DNA from: Deltaproteobacteria bacterium HGW-Deltaproteobacteria-14 | GTDB taxonomy: Bacteria > Myxococcota_A > UBA9042 > PHBI01 | Assembly: GCA_002841945.1 (NCBI GenBank) | Contig: PHBI01000072.1 | Coordinates: forward strand, 1-34,673 | DNA length: 34,673 nucleotides | Direction: 5' to 3' | Shown here: piece by piece, positions 1 to 8,497 of the stretch | Numbering within the stretch: the stretch's first letter is position 1 | How the letters are laid out: each line of letters begins with the position of its first letter | Notes under the pieces: model-generated | What the model saw: the letters and a program-made list of their open reading frames with translations, nothing else | What the model was told of the DNA's origin: nothing | Databases searched by the model: none | Position numbers and translations under genes: made by a program

Positions 1-149
1 CGCTGACCTGAACCGCGCCCGTCCTCTGGGGCGGGCGGAGCGTCGGCCCCGAGTACGGTCTCTACCGGGCGCTTACCCTGCTGTGGTGTCGGGTCGGGGC
101 GGACGCGTGCACGCCGCTGGCCACCGCGGAGGCCACGGCGCCGGGCGGC

Positions 150-704
150 GTGTTCGCCGAGTACCAGCTGGACTTCGGCCCGCTCGACGACGCGATCCCC
201 GCCGGCGAGTCGCTCGTGCTGAGGATCGCCGCGCCGGAGCGCCTCGCGGCTGGGCCGATGGTCATCGCCTACGGCACGACGACCTTCCCGGCGGAGCTGA
301 CGCTCAATCCCGGCGCCGACCTCGCCCTCGCCAGCGTCGAAGACGTCGCCCCCGCCCACGTCCCCGGCTCCTTCCCGGCGAGCCGCGACTATCTCGTCAC
401 CGTCTACGGTTGGGGGCCCGAGGCGAGCGGCGACGTGAGGTTCATCGCCGAGCTGCCGCCGGGGATGAGCTTCGTCGACGCCACCGGCGCGGCGTGCAGC
501 GACACGGCGACGAGCGTGGTCTCGTGCCTGCTCCCGAGCCCCGCGGTGGGGCCGCCGTGGCCAGCGGCGCTGAGCGCGCTGTTCCACGTGAGCGCCGGTG
601 CGCCCGGCACCTACACGACGTCGTTCCGCGTCCTCGCGACCGGGGGGCCCGCGGACGGGGCCCCGGACAACGACCAGGCGAGCGTCACGACGGACCTGCA
701 GTAG
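150..704 (+). CDS. C-terminal part of a secreted DUF11-like repeat protein (5' end unresolved)
   Basis: The frame ends at TAG 702-704 and encodes an extracellular-looking beta-rich protein. The last 125 residues read like a DUF11 (conserved repeat, Ig-like) domain: an Ala-Asp-Leu start, then a LPPGMSFVDATG segment, a Cys pair around the variable loop, and a closing DNDQASVTTDL. Such domains form the stalks or adhesin-like repeats of secreted bacterial proteins. GTG 150 is the first start codon in this frame, but the frame stays convincingly protein-like upstream to codon 12 (GPEYGLYRALTLLWCRVG), where it meets an in-frame TGA at 9-11. Either the gene is frameshifted at the window edge or a non-standard start is used. 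It converges on the next gene. The domain call is moderately sure; the substrate or partner is unknown. Confidence 0.6.
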   Translation: MFAEYQLDFGPLDDAIPAGESLVLRIAAPERLAAGPMVIAYGTTTFPAELTLNPGADLALASVEDVAPAHVPGSFPASRDYLVTVYGWGPEASGDVRFIAELPPGMSFVDATGAACSDTATSVVSCLLPSPAVGPPWPAALSALFHVSAGAPGTYTTSFRVLATGGPADGAPDNDQASVTTDLQ

Positions 705-760
705 CAACCCCGGGCTCGGGCGGAGCGGGATCGCACGCGGCGGGCGGCGCGGCTGCTCGA

Positions 761-2356
761 CTACCTCGCGGGCTCCGCGTCGAGGGCGATCAGGGCGGCC
801 CGGGCGGCGGCGAGGGCGGCGGGGTTCTGGTGGCCGGCGGGCAGCCCCTCCCACAGGGCGACGGCCGCAACCAACGCCTCGCGCCGCTTGGCGCGATCCC
901 CGCGCGCGCCGTGGATCTCGGCGAGGAGGCCGAAGACGCGCGCCTTGCGCGGACCGTAGGCGAGCTTCAGCGCCTTCTCCGCGGGGGCGACCGCGGCGTC
1001 CGCGCGCTCGGACCTGAGGAGAATCCAGGCGAGGCGATAGGGCGGGTCGTACTCCTCGGGGAGCGCCGCGACGGACTCCTCGAGCTGCGGGATGGCGTCC
1101 GCCGGGCGCGCGAGCCGCACGTAGACCTCGGAGAGCGGCCAGTTGAAGGTCATCGCCGTGCGCGCGTCCGGCGCCGACGCGATGGCCCGCTTCAGGATGG
1201 CCAGCTGCCGCTCGGCCAGGGCCGTGCCCATGTCCCGCTCGCCGAGGGCGTCGTAGGCCTCGCGCAGGATCCGGAGCCCGTCGGCGCGATCGTCATCGGA
1301 CAGCGGCGCCTTGGGATCGAGCAGCACCCGGCGGACCGGGCCGACCTTGTCGACGACCGCACGGCGGATCGCGGTCACCTGCGCCGGATCCACCCCAGGG
1401 TCCGCCGCGCACGCCAGCGCGTAGGCCGCGAAGTCCGCCGTCTTGGCGCTGCGGGTGCGCGCCGCGTCGGCGAGGTGCGCGAGGCCGAACCGCACGCAGC
1501 CGGCCATGTCTCCGGCCGCCCGCCGCGCCGCGATGGCGCTGACCAGGACGTCGGGCGCGCGGTCGCCGAGATCGCCGGCGAGGGCGCGGTCGTAAGCCAG
1601 GACGGCGTCCGCGGGGCGCCCCTCGACCGCCGCACGGTCCCCCTCACGGACCGCCAGCAGCGGGGACCCCGCGGGGAGGCTGCCGGCGTCCCCGCGCGAG
1701 GCGAGGAGCCCGCGCTCGCCGCGCTCGAGGAGCTCGCGCAGCTCGCGCGGGGTCGCCGATCCGACGAGCCGCGCCTCGACGCTGCCGTCGCGCGGGTCGA
1801 CCACGAAGTAGGTAGGCCACGCCTTGATCGGCAGCGCCGCCACCACGTCGGCGTTGACCTCGCGGTCGGTGTCCACCGCGAGCCACGCGAAGCGGTCCGC
1901 GAGGGCGACGACGCTCGGATCCGACAGCACGAAGTGCTGCATCGAGAGGCAGGTGTGGCACCACGGGGCCCACATGTCGACGACGAGCGGGACGCCGCGT
2001 TCGGCTGCGGCCCGCTTCGCTCCCGCCCAGTCGTCGTGGAGCCAGGGGAGCTCGGTCGGCGCGGGCGCGTCAGCGGGAGCGGCTGCGGCCGCGTCCTCAA
2101 CCGGTTGGCGAAGCCGACTCACCTCCCACGCGTCAGCGGGGGAGGGCCGAAGGCCCGTTGGGGGGAGCGAGCGCAGGGGCGCCTGGAACGCCTCGCCCTG
2201 AGGGTTCCCGCCGCGGGCTGAGCTTGCGAAGTCCGCGGCGGGATGGGCGAGGCGTTCCACCGAGGCGTCCCGCAGCGAGCGCGTTTGATCAGGCGCGGGT
2301 GCGCTGGGGCCGCAGGCGGCGAGGAAGGCGAGCGCGACGAGGGGCTGGAGGCGCAT
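761..2356 (-). CDS. Thioredoxin-fold lipoprotein with TPR-like C-terminus
   Basis: 531 residues. The first 15 residues form a lipoprotein signal ending in LAAC (Cys15), so the protein should be lipid-anchored outside the cytoplasmic membrane. After a low-complexity Ala/Pro stretch (about 85-102), residues 105-200 form a thioredoxin-like domain with WAPWCHTC (Cys133, Cys136), the CxxC type seen in DsbD C-terminal and related thiol-disulfide proteins. It also carries the cis-Pro region KAWPTYFVV. The remainder is Ala/Leu-rich helical pairs compatible with TPR repeats, which suggests a scaffold that presents the thiol domain to partners. It is the second gene of a minus-strand pair: the membrane-protein gene ends 17 nt before this ATG. 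A role in periplasmic redox or thiol folding is inferred from the motif; partners are unknown. Confidence 0.82.
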   Translation of the reverse strand: MRLQPLVALAFLAACGPSAPAPDQTRSLRDASVERLAHPAADFASSARGGNPQGEAFQAPLRSLPPTGLRPSPADAWEVSRLRQPVEDAAAAAPADAPAPTELPWLHDDWAGAKRAAAERGVPLVVDMWAPWCHTCLSMQHFVLSDPSVVALADRFAWLAVDTDREVNADVVAALPIKAWPTYFVVDPRDGSVEARLVGSATPRELRELLERGERGLLASRGDAGSLPAGSPLLAVREGDRAAVEGRPADAVLAYDRALAGDLGDRAPDVLVSAIAARRAAGDMAGCVRFGLAHLADAARTRSAKTADFAAYALACAADPGVDPAQVTAIRRAVVDKVGPVRRVLLDPKAPLSDDDRADGLRILREAYDALGERDMGTALAERQLAILKRAIASAPDARTAMTFNWPLSEVYVRLARPADAIPQLEESVAALPEEYDPPYRLAWILLRSERADAAVAPAEKALKLAYGPRKARVFGLLAEIHGARGDRAKRREALVAAVALWEGLPAGHQNPAALAAARAALIALDAEPAR

Positions 2357-2372
2357 CGGGGACCTCGTCGGA

Positions 2373-2924
2373 TCAGCGGTGTCGGGAGGAGGGAGGTGGG
2401 GAGCCGCCCTTGCCGAGGGCGCCGCGGCCGAGGCGCCGCAGGAGGAACCAGACCAGCGCGCCCAGGGCGGCGAGCTGGGCGAGGGAGCCGAAGAAGACGA
2501 TCCCCCAGCCGCGGAACTGCCCGAAGAACCAGATGATGGCGATGACGAGCAGCACGAAGAGCAGCGCCGAGCGCGCCGTCCGGGCCGAGCCGAGCTCGCT
2601 CAACGGGAACACCAGCCGCACGCCGAGGAGGCCCAACCCCAGCGCCAGGGGCGGGCCGATCAGGAGCAGGACGTTGGCGTCCATCAGGTTCGCCGTGAAC
2701 GCGGCGCGCGCGATGACGATGACGAGCACCTCGCAGATCAGCGCCAGCAGCCCGAAGCCGACCGCGACGTTTGCGAAGAAGCGCCCGTCCCGGTCCGTGC
2801 GCCCCCCCTTGCCGATCCACGCGGCGACGGTGCCGACGACGGGCACGCCAAGGCACGCCAGAAAGACCGCCAGTCCCTGACGGTCGACCGCTGCGTAGGC
2901 GTCACTCAGGACTTCGCTCAGGGT
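2373..2924 (-). CDS. Small polytopic membrane protein of unknown function
   Basis: 183 residues from the ATG at 2924 (MTLSEVLSDAYAAVD), which has GGAG 6 nt upstream. An ATG at 2939 would add five residues but lacks a ribosome site, and the longer frame to 3098 is unlikely because its N-terminus is low-complexity. There are about five hydrophobic segments: GLAVFLACLGVPVVGTVAAW, FANVAVGFGLLALICEVLVI, a Leu/Gly segment after MDANVLLLIGPP, FVLLVIAIIWFFGQ and LAALGALVWFLL. The C-terminus is basic. It is probably co-transcribed with the thioredoxin-like lipoprotein downstream (17 nt apart). I recognise no family; a membrane partner for the thiol-redox protein is possible from position only. Confidence 0.7.
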   Translation of the reverse strand, partial: TLSEVLSDAYAAVDRQGLAVFLACLGVPVVGTVAAWIGKGGRTDRDGRFFANVAVGFGLLALICEVLVIVIARAAFTANLMDANVLLLIGPPLALGLGLLGVRLVFPLSELGSARTARSALLFVLLVIAIIWFFGQFRGWGIVFFGSLAQLAALGALVWFLLRRLGRGALGKGGSPPPSSRHR

Positions 2925-3154
2925 CATCGCGCTCTCCATCGCCGGCTGGCCGCGACCGGGAGCATAACGACCACGCGCACCGCCGCCAGCCGGGACCGGT
3001 ATTTTTGAGCGTTCGGTGCCCCCGCGGAGTCCGGCGCGAGTCGGCTCCCCTGTGCCCCCGTGTGGTCGGAGATTTACCTCGGACGAGAGATCCCTCACGA
3101 TCCCGGGTCCAGCCCTGCCGCACGGCGCGCGGGATCCACCCTCCCGGAGACTCC

Positions 3155-4333
3155 ATGAGCCAGCATCGAGCCCTCCCCGCGGCGCTCCGCCCCTGCCTGG
3201 TCGCGGCCCTGCTCGCCGTCACCGGCTGCGGGGGCGACGGCACCCGAGCGGCGGACACCAGCGCGACCGCGCCGGACACGAGCCCGACGCAGGACACCCG
3301 CGTCGCCGCGGACACGGCCGCGCCCGCGGACACGGCCGCGCCCGCGGACACCGGCCCGGCCGCGGACACGGCGGACGACGCCGCGGCCGCCGCGGACACC
3401 GTCGGGCCGGGAGACACCACGCCGCCGGCGCCGCTGAAGGAGGACTACCTCCTCGACGACCCGCTGGCGTACCCCGAGTCGGTCACCTTCGACCCGGTCG
3501 ACCGCGCCTTCTACACCGGCAGCATGGCGCGCGGGAACGTGCTGCGGACGGCCGCGGACGGCGCGCAGACGGAGCTCTTCGCGGGCAACGACACAGGAGA
3601 ATGGCTGATCCTCGGGCTCGAAGCGGACCCGCCGCGACGACGCCTGTGGGTCTGCGCCGGCGAGGAGCGGACCCTGGTCGGGAGCGAGCTGTGGCTGCTC
3701 GACCTCGACACCGGCGAGCGCACCTGGCGGGTCGACCTCGACGCCGTCCAGCCGGGCGCGGTCTGCATCGACGTGGTGGTGACGCAGGACGGCGCGGCCT
3801 ACGTCGCCGACCGAGCCTTCGGCAAGGTCTACCGCGCCGACGCGAGCAAGCTTCAGGTGACGACCTTCGCCGCCGACCCGCTGCTCGCCCCAGGGCTCAT
3901 CGGCGCCAACGGCATCGCGGTCGACGCGCAGGAGCGCTTCCTGCTCGTCGCGAAGTTCCTCCCCCCGGCGCTCGTCCGCGTCAACCTCGCGAGCCCCCTC
4001 GACGTCGCCGACATCGACCTCATCAACGACACGACCGACGGCTTCGCCGGGGGCGTGGACGGCGTCACCGTGCTCGACGGGAAGGTCTACCTGGCGATCG
4101 ACGCGCAGCTCGCGCAGGCGACCCCCGACCCGACCTGGAGCTACGCGACCCTGGCCTTTCACGACCTGACCGTGCCGAACGGCGACCCCGTGAGCGGCGT
4201 CTCGGGCATCACGGTCGCCGAGGGCGCGCTGTACCTGTCCAAGAGCGACGTGACCCGCTTCGCCACCGGCGCCGCGCCGGAGCTGCCGTTTCGCGTGTTC
4301 CACGTCCCGACGACGGTCTTCGCTGGGCGATGA
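3155..4333 (+). CDS. DT-rich lipoprotein with SMP-30/NHL-like beta-propeller
   Basis: 392 residues. ATG 3155 has GGAGA 4 nt upstream. The signal peptide ends in the lipobox VTGC. A linker of about 70 residues follows, built of repeated Asp-Thr units (ADTAAP, ADTGPA and similar), probably a flexible, possibly glycosylated stalk. From residue ~95 the sequence shows beta-propeller blades of the SMP-30/gluconolactonase or NHL type (ESVTFDPVDRAFYTGS, GANGIAVDAQERFLLVAK, GGVDGVTVLDGKVYLAI, VSGITVAEGALYLSKSD). The protein is therefore a surface or periplasmic propeller; whether it is enzymatic (lactonase) or binds a ligand cannot be decided. It stands alone, divergent from the operon on the left. 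Confidence 0.82.
   Translation: MSQHRALPAALRPCLVAALLAVTGCGGDGTRAADTSATAPDTSPTQDTRVAADTAAPADTAAPADTGPAADTADDAAAAADTVGPGDTTPPAPLKEDYLLDDPLAYPESVTFDPVDRAFYTGSMARGNVLRTAADGAQTELFAGNDTGEWLILGLEADPPRRRLWVCAGEERTLVGSELWLLDLDTGERTWRVDLDAVQPGAVCIDVVVTQDGAAYVADRAFGKVYRADASKLQVTTFAADPLLAPGLIGANGIAVDAQERFLLVAKFLPPALVRVNLASPLDVADIDLINDTTDGFAGGVDGVTVLDGKVYLAIDAQLAQATPDPTWSYATLAFHDLTVPNGDPVSGVSGITVAEGALYLSKSDVTRFATGAAPELPFRVFHVPTTVFAGR
3311..3364 (+). repeat. Three 18-nt tandem repeats encoding the DT-rich linker
   Basis: Three in-frame 18-nt units begin at 3311, 3329 and 3347 and encode DTAAPA, DTAAPA, DTGPAA. The first two are identical at the DNA level, so this stretch can change length by slippage or unequal recombination without breaking the frame. 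Confidence 0.85.
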
Positions 4334-4768
4334 TGACGTGCTCCTCACGGGATCGCCTTCGGAACGGCGCGGGACTCGCGTCCCTCCCCGCGTCGCCGCA
4401 CCCCAGACATGATCGGAGAGACCCATGCGATCCGCCCTGGCCCTCCTCGCCCTCGCCATGACCGCCGTGCTCGACCGCTCCATCGAGCTCTCCGGGCGTG
4501 GAGGCGGCGGAGCCGCCGGATCAGTTGTCCTGGCGTTCGCGGGCGCCAAGAGGTAGGTCATGGCGCCTCTACCGAGCCCTCGGGTATGCGGTGGGCGAGC
4601 TTCGAACGGACGGCGCGGACGCGAGACCGGCGCCGTGCGCTCGGCGCGCTGAACCAAGCGGCGGCAGGTCCTCGACCGAGGATGGGAACTGGGCCCAGCT
4701 TCGGCAAAGAATCACGAGATATGAGCCCGCCACCGCTCGCACCGAGGGACCTCCAAGGAGCCTGCCTC
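4334..4768. other. Intergenic region, no convincing gene
   Basis: 435 nt between the propeller lipoprotein and the ZIP gene. Apart from one short signal-peptide-like frame (4425-4556) I see no coding sequence, RNA gene, strong hairpin or clear promoter. The AAGGAG at 4755-4760 belongs to the downstream gene. Confidence 0.5.
4425..4556 (+). CDS. Possible 43-residue secreted peptide or gene remnant
   Basis: ATG 4425 is preceded by GGAGAG at 4415-4420 (4-nt gap) and opens a 44-codon frame ending in TAG. The first 15 residues (MRSALALLALAMTAV) are hydrophobic after an Arg, like a signal peptide, then comes a Gly-rich segment. It may be a small secreted peptide, or the surviving 5' end of a decayed lipoprotein gene. 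The evidence is only the ribosome site and the hydrophobic start, so confidence is low. Confidence 0.25.
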   Translation: MRSALALLALAMTAVLDRSIELSGRGGGGAAGSVVLAFAGAKR

Positions 4769-5508
4769 GTGACCGCCGCGCCCTCCGTCTTCGACAGCCT
4801 CCTCGCGAGCACCCTCGCCGGGGGGGTCGCGACCACCCTCGGAGCGTTCCCCGCGCTGCTGCGGCGGCACCTCGGGCGCCCGCTCGAGAACACGCTGATG
4901 GGCTTCGGCGCCGGGGTGATGCTGGCCGCGGCGGCCTTCTCGCTGCTGGTGCCGGCCCTGGCCCTCGGCGCCGACGTCTTCGGCTCGCCGGTGAGCGCGG
5001 CCCTCGTCGTCGCGGCGAGCTTCCTCGGCGGCGGCGCGCTGGTCTTCCTCGCGAACCGCCATTTCCCCCACGAGCACTTCTTCAAGGGGGTCGAGGGGCC
5101 GGAGCGGGCCAAGCTGTCGCGGCTCTGGCTCTTCGTGATCGCCATCACCCTCCACAACTTCCCAGAGGGGCTCGCGGTAGGGGTCTCGATCTGCGCCGGC
5201 GAAGCCTCCGCGAGCCTCCCCCTGACCCTCGGCATCGGCGCTCAGAACATCCCCGAGGGGCTGGTCGTCGCGGTCGCGATGCGCGCCGCGGGCTACTCTC
5301 GCTGGCGCGCCCTGGCCGTGACCGCGGCGCCTCGCTGGCGGCCACCGCGCTGCCCGCCGCCCTCGCCTTCGCCGGCGGGGCGATGATCTTCGTGGTCAGC
5401 GACGAGATCATCCCCGAGTCCCACGCCGGGCCCAGCGAGGGGCGTGCGACCCTCGGCCTGATGCTCGGCTTCGCGCTGATGATGGTCCTCGACGTCGCCC
5501 TGGTGTGA
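4769..5508 (+). pseudogene. ZIP-family divalent metal transporter, frameshifted near 5328
   Basis: GTG 4769 has AAGGAG 8 nt upstream; the ATG at 4721 is in frame but lacks a ribosome site and adds a non-ZIP extension. The N-terminal ~185 residues show ZIP helices with the metal-site motifs HNFPEGLAVG and QNIPEGLVVAVAMRAAG, the signature of ZupT/GufA-like zinc, iron or manganese importers. After LAVTAA near 5328 the frame loses meaning, while the next frame continues with SLAATALPAALAFAGG and IIPESH up to TGA 5508, which is the expected last two helices. Restoring one base would give a normal ZIP of about 246 residues. The conserved second part suggests a recent mutation, a programmed shift or a sequencing error. 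In the second motif the usual His is Gln (QNIPEG). Confidence 0.8.
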
Positions 5509-5527
5509 TCGGCGCTGCGCGCGGGTC

Positions 5528-8152
5528 TCAGGCGGCTCCGGCCGGGGTGCGGCGCCGCCGACGAGGCCGCCCCACCAGCAGCGCGAGCGCCAGCAGCGCC
5601 GAGGCGAGCTCCGACCCCCCACCGCCTCCGGCGCAGCCGCCGCCGCCCTCGGCCAGCGGCGGGGCCGCGGTCGCCAGCGGGTCGGTGATGCGCTCGGGGC
5701 TGTAGAGCGCCATCGCCGTCAGGTAGACGAGCGTCCCGGCCCACAGGTGCGGGTTCGACACCCGCGCCGAGAACCCGTCGTTCACCCCGTCCCCGTCTGT
5801 GTCGACCGCCACGAAGGTCTCGCCGAAGACCCCCATGTCCGCGGTCGCCACCAGGTTCACCATCGTGCGCAGCCCCGCCTCGACCCGCGCCCGCGCCGCC
5901 GGGTCGTCGAGCGCCAACGCCGCCGCTACCAGCATCTTGGTCACGTAGGCCCCGCCCCCGTTCTTCGGGTCGAGCCGCGCCTCCGCCAGATCGAGGTTGA
6001 CCGCCATCTGCCGCTGCACCCGCGCGTCGTCGAACGCCAGCAGCTCGGCCGGCCACACGAGCCACGACGACGCCCCCCCGGGCGCGTTCCCCGGGTTCTG
6101 CGCCGCGTCGAGCGCCTCCTTGAAGAGCCCGGTCTCCGCGTCATACAAATCGGTCAGGATCGCCCCCGACAGCTCGTCGGCCCGCGCCCGCCAGCGCGCC
6201 GCCTCGCCCGCGTGCCCGAGCTCCGCCGCGGCGTCCGCCGCCCGGTCGATGGCCAGCCAGGTCGTCACCGCGCCGTGCAGCGACTGCGTGTACGCCGCGT
6301 TGTCGTCCTCGTTCGCCGGCGCCTGGAGCCCGGTCGCCGGGTCCCGCCAGCGCACGAGCAGCTCCGTCGCCGGCCCCACCACCGGCCACACCTTCTCGAG
6401 CCACGCCGTGCGCGCCGCCGGGTGCCTGATGTAGCGCGCGTGGTCGAGCAGCCCCCACACCGTCAGCCCGGCGTTGTCGATCTCGAAGCGGATGTTGCCG
6501 CCCACGAGCCCGTCCGCGTAGTAGTTCATCTCCCACGCCCACGCCGGATACGTCGTCACCGACGGGTCATCGGGGTCCGCCGGCGGGTCCGCGTTCAGGA
6601 GCGGCTCCGGGTCCACCGGCTCGCGCCGAATGGTCTGCACGTAGAACATCGCGTGCTTCTCGACCATCTCCGGGAACCCCGCCGCGTCCAGCGCCGCGTC
6701 GAAGAACGCCCCGTCGCGCGGCCAGTCGAGCCCGTAGGGCGCCTGCCGCGACACCGACGCCACGATCGCCCCGGTGTCCGCGTCCGTCCCGACCCGCACG
6801 TTCATCAACGCCCGCCGCGACACCTCGAGCACCCGCGCGTCCTCGGTCTTCGGCAGGTGCGCCCGCCCGATCCACGCCGACCAGTCCGCCACCATCTCCG
6901 CCCGCAGCGCCGCGAAGCCGTCGCTCCGCGCCGCCCCGAGGAGCTCGAACGCCCCCCGCGCCGTCGCCGCGACGCCCGTGTAGAAGGTCACGCCGGGCTC
7001 GGCCGCGTCGAGGTCGACCGCCACCGCCAGCGCCTCGTTCGCCCGCCCGGCCGCCCCGTGCGCCCCAGAGAGCACGCCGTCCGCAGCGTCGAGGAAGGCG
7101 TCCGCCGCCTCGCCGCCCCACCCGTGCGCGCCGCGGATGTCGTCGATCGAACGATCGCAGCGGAACACGTTCGCCAGCGCCGGGTCGAGGGGCAGCGACA
7201 GCCCCGGGAAGCGCTCGGGCAGCGACTGCACGTTGTCGACCAGCGCGTCGACCGCGGCGCAGACCGGCGTCTCGTCAAAGCCCACCTGATGTCCCACCAG
7301 CGGCCGGTCGGCCCCGATCACCAGATACACCCCCGGCCCATAGTCCGCGTCGAGCGACGCCACCAAGGTCGCTGCGGTCGTCCCAGCCAGGGCGCCGCCC
7401 TCGAGCGCGGCCCCGACCGGCCCGTAGTCGATGGGCGGGGGCGCCAGGACGTCGGCCAGCGTCGCCACGTCCCCGCGCCCCGCCGGTCGGAAGTGTACGA
7501 CCGCCTCGCTGCCCGGATCGTAGAGCGCCGCGAAGTCGTTGTACGCGTCGAGCGCCCAGTCCCCGAACGGCAGCTGCGGGACCCGCGACACCGTCGGCGC
7601 CGGGTTGGCGTAAAAGATGACCCGCGCCCCGGTCACGGGGCTCGCCATGCTGCGCCGCACAATAACCCGCCGCGCCCACACGTCGCGGCCCGGTGGCACC
7701 AGATCCGTCACCGTCACCGTGAGCCCGAGGTCCGCCCGAGTGAACGCCGTCGCGACGACCGGCGCGTCCGGCTCGGCCCACGCCTGGCTCGCCTCCCACG
7801 GCGCGTCGCGGAGCCAGGAGAAGCCGCCGTCGCCCGCGTCGTCCCACGCGATCCCGATGGTCGCCGCCATCGCCGGATCGCCCAGCACCGACCGCCGCTC
7901 GCGCACGTCCAGCGCGTTCGACGCGACCAGCATCAGCTGATCGGTGTAGCTCGGCGACGGCCAGCTCAGCACCGTCAGGTCCCCGTGGCGGCCGACCCCG
8001 ATGGTCAGCCCGCCGTTGCCCGAGACGCCGTTGACGTCGCTCGCGCCGAAGAGGTGCTCGATCAAGTCCACCGCGCTCGGGCCGCTCTCGGCGCGGGCGG
8101 ATGCTGCAATGCAGCAAAGAGCCACCAGGGTCGCCAGCCGGGTGATACGCAT
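5528..8152 (-). CDS. Secreted GH15-like glucoamylase with MYXO-CTERM-like tail
   Basis: 874 residues from ATG 8152; the longer frame to 8236 has an implausible N-terminus. The signal peptide runs to about residue 21 (CIAASARA|ESG). Residues 30-270 form a beta-sandwich-like N-domain. The second half is a GH15-type (alpha/alpha)6 barrel with GLDWPRDGAFFDAALDAAG, WAWEMNYYADGL, ANEDDNAAYTQSLHGAV and WPAELLAF; acidic residues in these segments are the expected catalytic candidates. The likely activity is exo-hydrolysis of alpha-glucans outside the cytoplasm. The C-terminus (GGGGCAGGGGGSE, then a Leu/Ala helix, then RPRRRRR) matches the MYXO-CTERM sorting pattern, so the protein is probably Cys-processed and surface-anchored. 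It is divergent from the GH13 gene, and a PhaR-type palindrome lies inside its signal-peptide codons (8102-8116). Confidence 0.85.
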   Translation of the reverse strand: MRITRLATLVALCCIAASARAESGPSAVDLIEHLFGASDVNGVSGNGGLTIGVGRHGDLTVLSWPSPSYTDQLMLVASNALDVRERRSVLGDPAMAATIGIAWDDAGDGGFSWLRDAPWEASQAWAEPDAPVVATAFTRADLGLTVTVTDLVPPGRDVWARRVIVRRSMASPVTGARVIFYANPAPTVSRVPQLPFGDWALDAYNDFAALYDPGSEAVVHFRPAGRGDVATLADVLAPPPIDYGPVGAALEGGALAGTTAATLVASLDADYGPGVYLVIGADRPLVGHQVGFDETPVCAAVDALVDNVQSLPERFPGLSLPLDPALANVFRCDRSIDDIRGAHGWGGEAADAFLDAADGVLSGAHGAAGRANEALAVAVDLDAAEPGVTFYTGVAATARGAFELLGAARSDGFAALRAEMVADWSAWIGRAHLPKTEDARVLEVSRRALMNVRVGTDADTGAIVASVSRQAPYGLDWPRDGAFFDAALDAAGFPEMVEKHAMFYVQTIRREPVDPEPLLNADPPADPDDPSVTTYPAWAWEMNYYADGLVGGNIRFEIDNAGLTVWGLLDHARYIRHPAARTAWLEKVWPVVGPATELLVRWRDPATGLQAPANEDDNAAYTQSLHGAVTTWLAIDRAADAAAELGHAGEAARWRARADELSGAILTDLYDAETGLFKEALDAAQNPGNAPGGASSWLVWPAELLAFDDARVQRQMAVNLDLAEARLDPKNGGGAYVTKMLVAAALALDDPAARARVEAGLRTMVNLVATADMGVFGETFVAVDTDGDGVNDGFSARVSNPHLWAGTLVYLTAMALYSPERITDPLATAAPPLAEGGGGCAGGGGGSELASALLALALLVGRPRRRRRTPAGAA
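8102..8116. promoter_or_regulatory. CTGC-N3-GCAG palindrome, candidate PhaR site
   Basis: TGCTGCAATGCAGCA is a perfect 15-bp palindrome about 36-50 nt inside the GH15-like gene. The right half with its flank, GCAGCAAA, is identical to the phasin operators; the left flank lacks TTT. The N3 spacing is one of the two published for PhaR. It lies in codons for the signal peptide, so it may be coincidence. Confidence 0.35.
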
Positions 8153-8497
8153 GGCGCGAAGATACGCCGGAGGCGCGACCACGGCCACCCCACCCCACCC
8201 CACCGCGGACGGTGGGCGTCCCGCCCGCTGCGCCACGCGCAGACGCCGGGCCTCCGTCCGTCGATCCGCGCGCGCCCGGTTCGGCCCTGAGCCGTCCGCC
8301 GGAGCCGACGGCGACCAACGCCGGCGCGCCCCATCCGCCCGATCCCCCCCGCCTGCGGAGCGCGCGGATTAGCGACTCACCTGTGAGTTACGAGCCGCCA
8401 CCCGTTCGCCGATCGCGGGGATAACTCGTTGATCTCCGAGCCTCCCGGGTCCACCATCGCAGCGCACGCGTCGGGCACACCCCGGACGGAGGACACG
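8153..8497. other. Divergent intergenic region between GH15-like and GH13 genes
   Basis: 345 nt with no convincing gene. It must hold the promoters of both glycosidase genes, but I cannot fix -35/-10 pairs with confidence. It contains a short CCACC-type run (8186-8203) and the 14-nt inverted repeat ACTCACCTGTGAGT at 8375-8388 in a slightly AT-richer patch, a possible operator. Confidence 0.5.
8375..8388. promoter_or_regulatory. 14-bp inverted repeat upstream of GH13 gene
   Basis: ACTCAC-CT-GTGAGT is a perfect inverted repeat about 110 nt upstream of the GH13 start. Its placement suits an operator for one of the divergent glycosidase genes. No known factor is assigned. Confidence 0.3.

Noticed and set aside
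83..2221. 712-codon plus-strand open frame
   Set aside because: Arg/Gly-rich and out of frame with the DUF11-like gene, then antisense to the thioredoxin-like gene.
8186..8203. CCACC-type short repeat run
   Set aside because: Too short and simple to call a functional repeat; probably local slippage in GC-rich intergenic DNA.
5747..8290. 847-codon open frame on the plus strand
   Set aside because: Antisense of the GH15-like gene; Arg/His/Pro/Val-biased translation without domains.
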